Source: Thiohalocapsa sp. ML1 (GTDB lineage: Bacteria; Pseudomonadota; Gammaproteobacteria; Chromatiales; Chromatiaceae). From it: a stretch of DNA of 64,000 nt. The stretch is taken from assembly GCF_001469165.1 (NCBI RefSeq), contig NZ_JABX01000005.1, forward strand, positions 124,001 through 188,000. The letters run 5' to 3'. This document shows positions 56,333 to 63,884 of the stretch, one piece after another. Every line of letters begins with the position of its first letter. Positions within the stretch are counted from its first letter, which is position 1. A program made the translations under genes and the position numbers. Under the pieces are notes generated by a model, which saw only the letters and a program-made list of their open reading frames with translations, had not been told where the DNA came from and ran no database searches.

Positions 56333-56872
56333 ATGTCCGCATGCGCTTGGCGGTCGCTGCCGCTGGCCCTCCTGCTCACGCTGGCGGCGAGCACCGCTGC
56401 GGCGAAGCCGACGCCGCTGATCGGCGCGCCTGGCTGCGCGGGCGCTGTCTCGACCTGCCGGGGGATGGGCGGTGCGCCCGGGGCGGCGCCGGACGATGTG
56501 TTCCGGCTCGATCCGGAACCGAGCTTTCGGCTGGCGCCGATGCGCGCTCCTCTCCTCGCGGTGGCGGATACCGCGGGGCTCGACTTCCACCTCGCATCGC
56601 TGACGGCGGACGCCTCGCCGCATCGCCGCCTGCGCGGGCCTGCCGGCGGCGCCGAGGCGGCTACCTGGTCGGACTGGCCCGGGTTCGGCGCGGTGGCGGT
56701 GCAGGCGCTGTCGCGGCGCGCTGCGGCTGTGTCAGATCAGGACGCCGCGTCGTGGTTGCTCGCGGCGGAGTCGGCGCTGTCGCCGGAGCCGCCGCTGCCC
56801 CTGGAGCTGCTGCTCGGCTTGAGCGGGCTGGTGCTGGTGGCGCTGCTGCGGGGCTTGGCCGCATCGGGTTGA
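56333..56872 (+). CDS. Exported protein with C-terminal membrane helix, overlapping the ATPase gene
   Basis: 179-aa protein with a signal peptide (WRSLPLALLLTLAASTAAAK), a region with two cysteines (GCAGAVSTCRG), and a C-terminal hydrophobic helix (PLELLLGLSGLVLVALLRGL). Not recognised. Its last 136 bp overlap, tail to tail, the end of the P-type ATPase gene on the other strand. The clear signal peptide and terminal helix argue that it is real; the overlap lowers certainty. Confidence 0.55.
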   Translation: MSACAWRSLPLALLLTLAASTAAAKPTPLIGAPGCAGAVSTCRGMGGAPGAAPDDVFRLDPEPSFRLAPMRAPLLAVADTAGLDFHLASLTADASPHRRLRGPAGGAEAATWSDWPGFGAVAVQALSRRAAAVSDQDAASWLLAAESALSPEPPLPLELLLGLSGLVLVALLRGLAASG

Positions 56873-58998
56873 GCCGGGCCCGGCGCGTGCGTGAGCAGCC
56901 GCGGCGCGTCGGGCCGGCGCTGCAAGGCGACGCCTTTCAGCGCGTTCAGCAGCACGCCGAGCGTGGTGCCGTTGTGCAGCAGTGCGCTCGCAACCGGCGA
57001 GAGCCAGCCGAACACGGCGCCGGCGAGGATGCCGGTGTTGATGGTGACGGCGGCGGTGAAGTTGGTGCGGATCAGCGCCATGGTCTTGCCGGCGAGCTCG
57101 CGGGCGTCGGCGACGGCGCCGAGCCTGTCGTCCATGAGCACGATGTCCGCCGTTGCGCGGGCGATGTCCGCCCCGCGGGGCATCGCGATGCCGACGTTTG
57201 CCACGCCGAGCGCCGGGCCGTCGTTGACGCCGTCGCCGACGAAGGCGACCTTCGCCCCGGCCGCCTGCAAGGCCTCCACGACGGCGGCCTTGGACTCGGG
57301 CGGCATCTCGGCATGCACCTCGTCGATGCCGAGCTCCCGGGCTAGGGCGTCGGCCTTCTGGCGGCGGTCACCGGTGATCATGACCAGGCGCCGGATGCCG
57401 AGGCCGCGCAGGCGCGCGAGCGTGGCGACGGCATCGGCGCGCAGCGTGTCCCGCAGCGCAATGAGGCCCACCGGGCCGCGCTCGTTGCCGACGTAGAGCA
57501 GAATCTTGCCCGCGTCCTCGAAGCGCTCAATGAGCGCGGCATGGCCGTGGAAATCGATGCCCATGTGCTCTTCGAGGAAGTGGCGGCTGCCGACGACGAT
57601 GCGCCCGTCGCCGACCTCGGCGCTGAGGCCGTGGGCCACCATATAGTCCACCTCGCCGTGGGAGATGTGCGCCAGATCCCGCTCCCGGGCGGCGCCGACA
57701 ACGGCGGCCGCCACCGGATGGCTCGCGTGCTCCTCGACCGAGGCCACCAGCGCCAGCAGCGCCGCCTCGGTGCAGCCGCCGTCCGCCGAGAGCACGCGCA
57801 CGTCCGTAACGGCGAGGTCGCTGTGGGTCAGCGTGCCGGTCTTGTCGAAGACCAGGGTATCCGCCGCGGCGAGCTGCTCGATGGCCTCGCCGCCCTTTAG
57901 CAGCACGCCGTGCTCGGCCGCGCGGTAGATGCCGGCCTTGAAGGCGACCGGGGTGCCGAGCTTGAGCGCGCAGGCGTAGTCCACCAGAAAGACCGCTTGC
58001 AGGCGGGTCAGGTCGCGGGTCAGCGCATAGACCAGGGCGCCGGTGCCCAGCGTGACATAGACGCGCTTGTCGCCGAGCTCATCGGCGAGCTTTTGCGTGT
58101 GGGCGCTGCGGCTCAAGGACTCCTGGATGAAGCGTGCAACCCGGGCCGTGGTGGTGTCCTCGCCGACCTGCGTTGCGCTCACGCGCAGGCGCCCCTCCAC
58201 GAGCACGGAGCCTGCGATGACGCGCCCCGGCGCCTCCCGGCGCACGGGGATGTCCTCGCCCGTCACCGTGGATTGGTTCACCAGCGCCACACCGTCGAGA
58301 ACATGCCCGTCCACCGGTACCGTCTCGCCGGGGCCGATGACGACGGTTTCGCCGGCTTGGACCTCGTCGCCCGCGATCTGCAACAACTCGCCGTCGCGCT
58401 CCACCCAGGCCATGGCGGGGTCCGGGCGCAGCAGGCGGCGCAGCAGCCGGTCGGAGCGGCGCGCGGTGCGGTGCTCCAGGTATTCGCCCAGGTTCAGCAG
58501 CAGGTCGGTGAGGTTGGCGGTGTAGAGCTTGCCGCTGCCGGCCGCGAGGCCGACGGCGACGGCGTCGAGCACCTCCATTTTGACGCCGCGGTGCACCAGC
58601 GTGTCGGCACCCTTGGCGAGCGTCGAGCCGACGTTCACCAGGGTGAGAACCATCTGCAGCGGCCGGGTCAGAAACGGCAGCACGGCGAGGGTCAGCAGCG
58701 TTGTGACCATCGGTGCGACCTCGGCCTCGCGCACGCCGTCCGGCGCGAGCCCGGGGATGGGCTTGGGGTCGAAGTTGCGCAGGCGCGCGAGCAGTGCCGC
58801 GCGGGCGGCGGCGCCGCCCGAATAGTGCAGAATCAGGGTCTTGGCGGCCGGGTTGGCGCGCGCCTCCTGCACCGCGGCGGCGGCGTCCATCCAGGCCTCG
58901 AGCCAGGCCGCCTCGCAGAGCGGGCCGCCCATGAGGGGGATGCGCAGCCGCAGGCGGCCGGGCACCTCATGGACGATGCGAAAGTCGAGGGGTTGCAT
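56737..58998 (-). CDS. fezB: FezB-like P1B-type ATPase with N-terminal HMA2 domain
   Basis: 753-aa metal-transporting P-type ATPase. Residues 1-75 form an HMA2 domain (VHEVPGRLRLRI). P-type motifs: VTGEDIPV (246-249, TGED), DKTGTLT (385), HASHPVA (424), MITGDRR (540), GDGVNDGPAL (588). The intramembrane CPC of Cu/Zn pumps is replaced by YAC in VDYACALKLGTPVA (340-350), the feature I associate with FezB/P1B-6 ATPases that load iron into ferrosomes. The ATG at 58998 has GGAG upstream. The Ser-rich last 50 residues lie in the overlap with the 56333-56872 gene. Last of the six-gene operon. Confidence 0.82.
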   Translation of the reverse strand: MQPLDFRIVHEVPGRLRLRIPLMGGPLCEAAWLEAWMDAAAAVQEARANPAAKTLILHYSGGAAARAALLARLRNFDPKPIPGLAPDGVREAEVAPMVTTLLTLAVLPFLTRPLQMVLTLVNVGSTLAKGADTLVHRGVKMEVLDAVAVGLAAGSGKLYTANLTDLLLNLGEYLEHRTARRSDRLLRRLLRPDPAMAWVERDGELLQIAGDEVQAGETVVIGPGETVPVDGHVLDGVALVNQSTVTGEDIPVRREAPGRVIAGSVLVEGRLRVSATQVGEDTTTARVARFIQESLSRSAHTQKLADELGDKRVYVTLGTGALVYALTRDLTRLQAVFLVDYACALKLGTPVAFKAGIYRAAEHGVLLKGGEAIEQLAAADTLVFDKTGTLTHSDLAVTDVRVLSADGGCTEAALLALVASVEEHASHPVAAAVVGAARERDLAHISHGEVDYMVAHGLSAEVGDGRIVVGSRHFLEEHMGIDFHGHAALIERFEDAGKILLYVGNERGPVGLIALRDTLRADAVATLARLRGLGIRRLVMITGDRRQKADALARELGIDEVHAEMPPESKAAVVEALQAAGAKVAFVGDGVNDGPALGVANVGIAMPRGADIARATADIVLMDDRLGAVADARELAGKTMALIRTNFTAAVTINTGILAGAVFGWLSPVASALLHNGTTLGVLLNALKGVALQRRPDAPRLLTHAPGPAQPDAAKPRSSATSTSPLKPSSSSRGSGGSGDSADSAASNHDAAS

Positions 58999-59071
58999 GG
59001 CACGCGCACTCCGGCCTAGCGCCGCTGGCGGGGCGCCGGCGACGGGCGTCGCTCGCACAAGCCGAGCGGCG

Positions 59072-59506
59072 TCAGGGGCCGGGGTCCGCGGCTCCTGCCT
59101 GCAACTCCGCCTCGGCGTCGCGGAAGCGCTCCTTGGCCTCTTCGATGCCGCCCTGCACCATGCTCCAGGCCTTCACGGCGCCCTTGATGACGGTGCGTTG
59201 CACGTCCTCGTTGGTCAGCAGATAGGTGGCCGCGGCGCCGATCAGCAGGCCGCGGATGAAGCGATCGCTGGTGAAGTTGAGGAAGGGCTGGGCGGGTGCG
59301 GCCGGCGCCGCGGCCATCGCGTACTGCCCCATGCCCGCGGCGGACATGCCTTGCAGCGCGGCGCCAGGGTAGGCCTGCGCATAGCCCGCGGGCAGCGCCT
59401 GCTGTTGTTGCGCCGCCTGCATCTGCGGCGCGTAGCTCATGGGATAGGCCTGGCCTTGGGCATAGGCGGCGTAGCCCTGGGCCTGCGGGTTGTATTGGCT
59501 GCTCAT
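59072..59506 (-). CDS. Small membrane protein, YtxH-like, Gln/Ala/Tyr-rich N-terminus (paralogue of 60608-61408)
   Basis: 144-aa protein. The first 75 residues are low-complexity (YNPQAQGYAAYAQGQAYPMS; QAAQQQQALPAGYAQAYPG). A single hydrophobic segment with a glycine follows, DRFIRGLLIGAAATYLLTNE, then an amphipathic charged helix (MVQGGIEEAKERFRDAEAEL). The helix-to-end region matches that of the 60608-61408 protein (KGALVGAAAVLLLTNQSVQD). Probably a membrane-shaping or scaffold part of the putative ferrosome. 73 bp before fezB. Confidence 0.78.
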   Translation of the reverse strand: MSSQYNPQAQGYAAYAQGQAYPMSYAPQMQAAQQQQALPAGYAQAYPGAALQGMSAAGMGQYAMAAAPAAPAQPFLNFTSDRFIRGLLIGAAATYLLTNEDVQRTVIKGAVKAWSMVQGGIEEAKERFRDAEAELQAGAADPGP

Positions 59507-59567
59507 GGTTCAGTGGTGTCCTTTGCAGTGATCCCAACGGATTGCGGTTGTGGTGCGGCGCGCTCGC

Positions 59568-60011
59568 TTAGGCGTCGGCTGCGGCCTCGGCTGCGGCCAC
59601 GGCCGTGTCCGGTACCGACTCGGCGGTCAGCGCATAGGCGACGGCGGTGCCGGTGGCCAGCGTGGCGGCGAGCGACAACAGATCGGAGCGGAAATTGGAC
59701 GCCACCAGCGCCGCAGCCGCCGTGGCAACGCCGGCGACGGCGCCGCCGCGCAGGGTGTCGAGGAGCGCGCCGCGCTGGTCCACCGTGCCCGCCTGCAGCC
59801 GATGCAGGTTGGCGGCGCCGGCGCCGCAGAGCCCCACCACGAGGCCGATCTTGCCGAGCGCCAGCGCCGGGCCGAAGGCGCCCTGGCTTTGGCTCATGGG
59901 GACGGAGCGGTAGGGGTAGCTCGTGGCGTAGCTCGTGCTGCCGTGCCCGGGCGAGCTCATGGATTGGTGTTGGTAGCTGCCATTGCCGACGGGATAGCCA
60001 TAGTTGCTCAT
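59568..60011 (-). CDS. Small Ala/Gly-rich membrane protein (paralogue of 60209-60598)
   Basis: 147-aa protein with a Ser/Tyr-rich N-terminus (MSNYGYPVGNGSYQHQSMSS) and two to three hydrophobic segments: LALGKIGLVVGLCGAGAANL, LRGGAVAGVATAAAALVASN and LAATLATGTAVAYALTAE. The block ANLHRLQAGTVDQRGALLDT aligns with ADLRLLQRDEITGREALADI of the neighbouring 129-aa protein, showing duplication. Resembles small ferrosome or magnetosome-type membrane proteins in layout only. Its ATG overlaps the stop of the 65-aa gene by four bases. Confidence 0.78.
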   Translation of the reverse strand: MSNYGYPVGNGSYQHQSMSSPGHGSTSYATSYPYRSVPMSQSQGAFGPALALGKIGLVVGLCGAGAANLHRLQAGTVDQRGALLDTLRGGAVAGVATAAAALVASNFRSDLLSLAATLATGTAVAYALTAESVPDTAVAAAEAAADA

Positions 60012-60205
60012 GAAGTCGCCTCAGTGTGCTCGGCCGAGGTGGCAGCGGCCGCCTCGGTGGGTTTCGGTGCCGGCGCGGTGCGGCGGCGGTGTTGCAGCAG
60101 GCCGCGGGCCAGCACCACCAGGGCGCTGCCGACGACGATGCCGCCGATGGACTCGTAGAGGTTCTTGGCGACGCCGTGGCGCTGCCGTTGCATGCCGTTC
60201 GACAT
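60008..60205 (-). CDS. 65-aa single-helix membrane protein
   Basis: MSNGMQRQRHGVAKNLYESI then helix GGIVVGSALVVLARGLLQHR and an Ala/Thr/Glu-rich tail (KPTEAAAATSAEHTEATS). No family recognised. Tightly placed: three bases after the 129-aa gene and overlapping the start of the 147-aa gene, so it belongs to the six-gene operon. Confidence 0.75.
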   Translation of the reverse strand: MSNGMQRQRHGVAKNLYESIGGIVVGSALVVLARGLLQHRRRTAPAPKPTEAAAATSAEHTEATS

Positions 60206-60208
60206 GGA

Positions 60209-60598
60209 TCAGTCCTGCTCTAGATGGCGTTGCAGCGCGTAGGTGACGGCGGCGCCGGCCCCGAACAGCACGGCGAGCCGCAGCATGCCCTGGCGCGACA
60301 CCGCCGTTGCGACGGCGCCTGCAATCGCCGTGGCGGCGGCGCCGGTGGCCACGGCACGGCCGATATCGGCGAGTGCCTCCCGGCCCGTGATCTCGTCTCG
60401 CTGCAGCAGCCTGAGATCAGCCCCGGCCGCCGCGGCGCCGCCGATGACGGCACCCAAGGCGGCGAGCCCGAGCAGGCCGGCGCAGGTGTCGCCGCCGCCC
60501 TGGGCACCTGCTGCTGTGTACTGCGGCGCGCCTGGCATGGCGCCCGCGCCGTAGGCGTAGGGCAGGGTCGCCGGGGCACTGAGGTCGTGCGTGCTCAT
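60209..60598 (-). CDS. 129-aa Ala/Gly-rich membrane protein
   Basis: Pro/Ala/Tyr N-terminus (SAPATLPYAYGAGAMPGAPQ), then hydrophobic segments with closely spaced glycines (GLLGLAALGAVIGGAAAAG; GAAATAIAGAVATAVSR; LAVLFGAGAAVTYALQRH). The ADLRLLQRDEITGREALADI block marks it as a paralogue of the 147-aa protein. Glycine-zipper-like packing would suit oligomerisation in a membrane. Nine bases after the 266-aa gene stop. Confidence 0.78.
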   Translation of the reverse strand: MSTHDLSAPATLPYAYGAGAMPGAPQYTAAGAQGGGDTCAGLLGLAALGAVIGGAAAAGADLRLLQRDEITGREALADIGRAVATGAAATAIAGAVATAVSRQGMLRLAVLFGAGAAVTYALQRHLEQD

Positions 60599-60607
60599 GG
60601 CCGGGGA

Positions 60608-61408
60608 TCAGGGCTTGATCTGGTCGGCGGCATCGGTGGCCGTTTGCTTGAGCTTGTCGGCGCCGGACTGGACGGCCTCTTTTGCCTTGGCGCCGGTCTT
60701 GAACAGCATGTCCTGCACGCTCTGATTAGTGAGCAGCAGCACCGCGGCGGCGCCCACCAGGGCGCCCTTCCAGAATTCCGAGTCCTGCACGTTGAGCATA
60801 CGGCCCAGGCTCGCGATGCCGTTGCCGTTGCTGATGTCCTGCATGAGCTGCGACATGTCCGGCGGGCCGCTCGGTGCGGCGCCGGCCGCCGCTGCGCCGT
60901 GCATGTGGCCCACGCCGCCGGCCGCGCCCGCCGCCCCGGCGTAGTAGCCCTGCGGCGGCACGGCATACTGCGGCGCATAGGCGCCCGGTGCCGGTTGCTG
61001 CGCCTGGTGCATGCCCCAGCTTTGGCCCATGTCCGGTGCCGGCGGCGGCATCTGCGAACCCATCGGCCCCATCTGCGCCTGACCGCCGGCCGGCATGCCG
61101 TCCGGCCCGATGCCCGGTTGCATCATCGGCGTGCCGTAGCCGCCTTGCACCTGTTGGCCGTAATTGGCGTGCATGGGCGCCGCGCCCTGCTGCTGGCCGA
61201 AGCTGCCGGCTGCGGCACCCTGCATGCCTGCGCCCTGAAACCCGGCACCCTGCATGCCGCCCGGCGCCGTAGCGCCCTGGCCGGAGCCCTGCGCCGGTTG
61301 CACCGCCGCGCCGAACCCTTGCGGGCCGCCGGCGGCTTGCGCCCCTGCCGCGCCTGCGCCTTGGCCGGCGCCGCCGTCGTGGCTCGTGCCGTGGACCTTG
61401 TCACTCAT
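60608..61408 (-). CDS. 266-aa Gly/Met/Gln-rich protein with one membrane helix
   Basis: The first 180 residues are low-complexity and rich in Gly, Ala, Gln, Met and Pro (SFGQQQGAAPMHANYGQQVQ; MMQPGIGPDGMPAGGQAQMG). A hydrophobic segment KGALVGAAAVLLLTNQSVQD and an amphipathic helix GAKAKEAVQSGADKLKQTAT end the protein, as in its shorter paralogue at 59072. First gene of the compact six-gene unit that ends with fezB. Long disordered N-terminus plus membrane anchor suggests a surface or scaffold role; function is inferred, not shown. Confidence 0.78.
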   Translation of the reverse strand: MSDKVHGTSHDGGAGQGAGAAGAQAAGGPQGFGAAVQPAQGSGQGATAPGGMQGAGFQGAGMQGAAAGSFGQQQGAAPMHANYGQQVQGGYGTPMMQPGIGPDGMPAGGQAQMGPMGSQMPPPAPDMGQSWGMHQAQQPAPGAYAPQYAVPPQGYYAGAAGAAGGVGHMHGAAAAGAAPSGPPDMSQLMQDISNGNGIASLGRMLNVQDSEFWKGALVGAAAVLLLTNQSVQDMLFKTGAKAKEAVQSGADKLKQTATDAADQIKP

Positions 61409-61762
61409 CTGATGTCTCCGCAGTTGTGCGCTGTGTGCAGTGCCTAGGGGGCCGGGTCCGCGAGCAAGGCGGCGCCGGGCCCGGGTGTCGGTCCGGCCGC
61501 AGCGCGTTGTTTCGCGGTTCCCGCCCCGGTGGCCCCGAGCTGGGTCTTCTCGCCTGGCAGCTCGCGGCGTTGGCGAAATCCGTGGGGATGGTAGGGGAAG
61601 GTTGCGAGGAATGCAAAGCGTTCGTAGTCGCGTTAGTCGCTTCTTGCCTCAGCGTCGTGCGCGCAGCCGTCCGCAATCCGACGTAATCGGGATCGGCCAC
61701 GCCGGAGTGAGGGGTGCTTTGCTTGACGGCGCCGAACGCGTGCAGATGAGTCGAGCTTCATT
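61409..61762. other. Upstream region of the six-gene operon
   Basis: No gene is evident. AATGCAAAGCGTTCGTAGT near 61610 is a poor Fur-box match (about 11 of 18) and I do not call it. Repeat R's left arm (GCCGAACGCGTGCAGATGAG) begins at 61731. Confidence 0.45.
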
Positions 61763-61925
61763 CTGGCGATGGCCGGAAACAAGCAGACCGAATGGCGCAG
61801 GATTCTCGTCCGCCTTCGCGCAGCGGCAGCGTGCGCATAGTCGTTCTATGTGCACGTTGCCGCGACAAAGAAGGCGGGCGAGAAGACAAGTCGGGCGGTA
61901 CGTTTGGTGACGGAAATCGCCTTAG
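61763..61925. repeat. Palindromic element P, copy 2, nested in repeat R
   Basis: Inverted, diverged copy of the element at 22373-22537. Shared stretches include CCGAATGGCGCAGGATT, CGTCCGCCTTC and AATCGCCTTAG. It is embedded between the left arm (61731) and the core (61934) of a repeat R copy. Confidence 0.8.
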
Positions 61926-62060
61926 GACAGCGGATGGGAAGGGCCGAGGGCCGAGGGAGCCCGCCTCGTCCTCCGCCCTCGGCGCTCCGCCCTCAGTTCA
62001 ACGTTGCCAACGAGCGGGTTGCGCAACAAGGCGCTGCCCGGCCGTGCCGCTCTGACGCGA
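61926..62060. repeat. Repeat R, copy 4 (core and right arm)
   Basis: GGGCCGAGGGCCGAGGGAGC core, CCGCCCTCGGCGCTCCGCCC variants and right arm CAACGAGCGGGTTGCGCAAC. It ends about 10 bases before the stop of the DUF2325 gene. Confidence 0.8.
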
Positions 62061-62070
62061 ATCCGCCCTG

Positions 62071-63396
62071 CTAATGCACCTCTGCGGGGGCAGCCTCGAT
62101 GGTCGGCGGCCCGATGTTGACGGCGAGGTCCGCGAGCGCCCGGGCGAAGGCACCGATGCCCGAGCGCTCCAGCAGCACGCAGGGCTTGTCGGCGCGCTTG
62201 CAGAAGCGCTTGGTGCGCAGATAGGCGTCGTGGCTCACGGCATCCGCCGGGCAGACGACGGCGTCCGCGCTGGCGAGCAGGCTCTCCAGGCGCTGCCGGC
62301 TCTCTTCCAGGCCACCGTCGTGGCGGATCAGCTCGCCGTTGCAGCGCTGCACCAGATCGCGGTAGTGGCGGGCGAGGGAGCCGCGCCCGCCGACGCAGAG
62401 GATGCGCCGCCCGCCCAAGTCCACGCAGTGCGGCGCGCGGGGGCAGTCGTCGCAGTCCTCGCCGGGGCAGGCCGCGGGGTCCTCCAGCAGCAGCTCCAGC
62501 GCGCCGCAGGCCGCCTCGCGCTCGGCGAGCGCCGCGGCGAGCCGGTGCTGCTCGGCGTGGGCGCCGGCGAGCGCCTCGCGCAGGCGGTTGGTTTCGGCCT
62601 CCAGGCTGCGGCGCTGCTCGGCCTCGGCATTGTGCGCCGCCTCCAGCTTGCCGAGCTGTTCCCAGAGCCCGCGCAGCGCGTTGCCGGCTTCCAGATCGTG
62701 GATGCGCGCGCGTGCCGCCTGCAATTCGCGCTCGCTGTCGGCGAGGTCCGCGACGCGCGCGGCGAGGGTCGCGATGCGCCGGTCCCGTTCCGCCAGCGCG
62801 GCGGCGTGGCGGGCGGCGGTGGCGGCCTGCTCGCGCCGCAGCCGCTCCAGCTCCGCCCGGGACTCGCCGAGGGCATGCACGTCCGCGGCGAGGCCGGCGC
62901 CGATCTGGTGCGAGAGCATGTGCACCTCTTCGTACGCCAGCGTGCGCAGCGGCGGGTCCGCCTGCGGATGGGTCATCAGCGCCCAGAAGGCCTCGGGGAT
63001 GCGCCCGTCGGCGACGTGCGCCTGCCATAGGTCTTTCAGCTCCGGCGCGGAGCGCGCCCGCGCGAAGCGGCGCAGCGCCGCGGCGTACTTGCGGTCCAGC
63101 GCCTTCTGCGCCGCGACCGACAGCACGTTGCGGTCCTCGGCGGCGGCGACGAAGTTGACGTGCACCTCGTAGTCGCTGCGTCCATGCTCCAGGAGGGCGC
63201 CGGAGCGCCGCGCCAGCGCGCGCAGCTCCGCGGCATGCAGGCAACTGCCGATGACGGGGCAGTGGTACTTGCGCGGAAGCTGCCAGAGCTTGAGACGAGC
63301 GCTCGGGGCGCGGCGGCCGGCCGCTGCGGCGCAGGTGGGGTCGGGGGCCGCGTGGGCCATCTCGATGGCAGACGCGCTGCTGTGGGGCTGACACAT
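62071..63396 (-). CDS. DUF2325 protein with coiled coil and four-cysteine cluster
   Basis: 441-aa soluble protein. The N-terminal part has CPVIGSCLHAAEL (Cys46, Cys52, His54) and EEVHMLSH, possible metal ligands. Residues about 175-305 are a coiled coil (ELERLRREQAATAARHAA). A cluster CPGEDCDDCPRAPHC (Cys310, 315, 318, 324) precedes the DUF2325 domain (GRRILCVGGRGSLARHY; GELIRHDGGLEESRQRLE; ADAVVCPADAVSHDAYLRTK). DUF2325 is uncharacterised. A sigma-70-like promoter with a Fur-like box is 100 bp upstream, linking it to the iron genes that follow. Confidence 0.87.
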   Translation of the reverse strand: MCQPHSSASAIEMAHAAPDPTCAAAAGRRAPSARLKLWQLPRKYHCPVIGSCLHAAELRALARRSGALLEHGRSDYEVHVNFVAAAEDRNVLSVAAQKALDRKYAAALRRFARARSAPELKDLWQAHVADGRIPEAFWALMTHPQADPPLRTLAYEEVHMLSHQIGAGLAADVHALGESRAELERLRREQAATAARHAAALAERDRRIATLAARVADLADSERELQAARARIHDLEAGNALRGLWEQLGKLEAAHNAEAEQRRSLEAETNRLREALAGAHAEQHRLAAALAEREAACGALELLLEDPAACPGEDCDDCPRAPHCVDLGGRRILCVGGRGSLARHYRDLVQRCNGELIRHDGGLEESRQRLESLLASADAVVCPADAVSHDAYLRTKRFCKRADKPCVLLERSGIGAFARALADLAVNIGPPTIEAAPAEVH

Positions 63397-63493
63397 GCCG
63401 GATCACCTCGGGGGCTCGTTCAAGGGACGCGGCTGGGTCGGCTCGGGCGCTCAGGGGCGCGGGCCGTCTGGCGGCGGGTTGATGCTCGACACG

Positions 63494-63522
63494 ATAATAA
63501 GAACGGCTCGCATTCGCGTCAA
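63494..63522 (-). promoter_or_regulatory. Candidate sigma-70 promoter of the DUF2325 gene
   Basis: On the minus strand TTGACG (63522-63517) and TATTAT (63499-63494) are exactly 17 bases apart, about 95-120 bp upstream of the start codon. The Fur-like box fills the space between them. Confidence 0.7.
63496..63514 (-). promoter_or_regulatory. Fur-like box in the DUF2325 gene promoter
   Basis: AATAAGAACGGCTCGCATT, 13 of 18 informative positions of the Fur consensus AATGAGAAT-n-ATTCTCATT by my count. Lies between -35 and -10 and into the -10. Confidence 0.65.
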
Positions 63523-63584
63523 CAACGGCAGCGCGGCATCGAGCCGGGCGGTGGCGGCGCCGGTCTGCGTTCCCTGACCGCGGC

Positions 63585-63884
63585 TCAGTGTCGGCCGGAC
63601 TGCGCGGCCTCCCGCGCCATGATGCGCTGGCGCTGGAGCGCGCGGGGCGACAACGGCGGCGCGATGGCGGCGTCGCTGCCCCGGCGGCCCATGACGGAGA
63701 AGCTCTCCTCGGTGATGAAGTCGCTGCGCTCGTGCGGGCCGCAGGGCACATTGGAGTACTCGGTGCGTCCGTCCGGCTGCGTGCACTTGTAGATGATGGC
63801 GCGCTGCCCCGCGGCCGAGACGCTGACGACAAGCAGCACGAGCACCGGCGCGAGGCGGGCGGCGATGCGAATGCGCTGGGGCAT
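63585..63884 (-). CDS. DUF4124-type secreted small protein
   Basis: 99-aa exported protein: signal peptide LAPVLVLLVVSVSAAG and the DUF4124 pattern IYKCTQPDGRTEYSNVPCG, with two cysteines likely disulfide-bonded. Function unknown; common in gammaproteobacteria. ATG at 63884 is preferred over one at 63920. Confidence 0.82.
   Translation of the reverse strand: MPQRIRIAARLAPVLVLLVVSVSAAGQRAIIYKCTQPDGRTEYSNVPCGPHERSDFITEESFSVMGRRGSDAAIAPPLSPRALQRQRIMAREAAQSGRH

Noticed and set aside
57910-59019. Long plus-strand open frames opposite fezB, and at 60224-61447 opposite the small membrane protein genes
   Set aside because: They mirror the GC-rich coding strand; the minus-strand products have motifs, coupled starts and membrane helices, the plus-strand ones do not.
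59568-60598. Magnetosome (MamC-type) gene cluster
   Set aside because: The small proteins resemble magnetosome proteins only in size and Gly/Ala helices; no MamA, MamB, MamK, MamE or other marker is present, and the ATPase fits ferrosomes better.
61608-61630. Fourth Fur box upstream of the six-gene operon
   Set aside because: Only about 11 of 18 positions fit and no promoter elements accompany it.
61922-63832. 636-aa minus-strand frame overlapping the DUF2325 gene
   Set aside because: Arg/Pro/Ala-rich translation in another frame of the same strand, without motifs; the DUF2325 frame is clearly the coding one.
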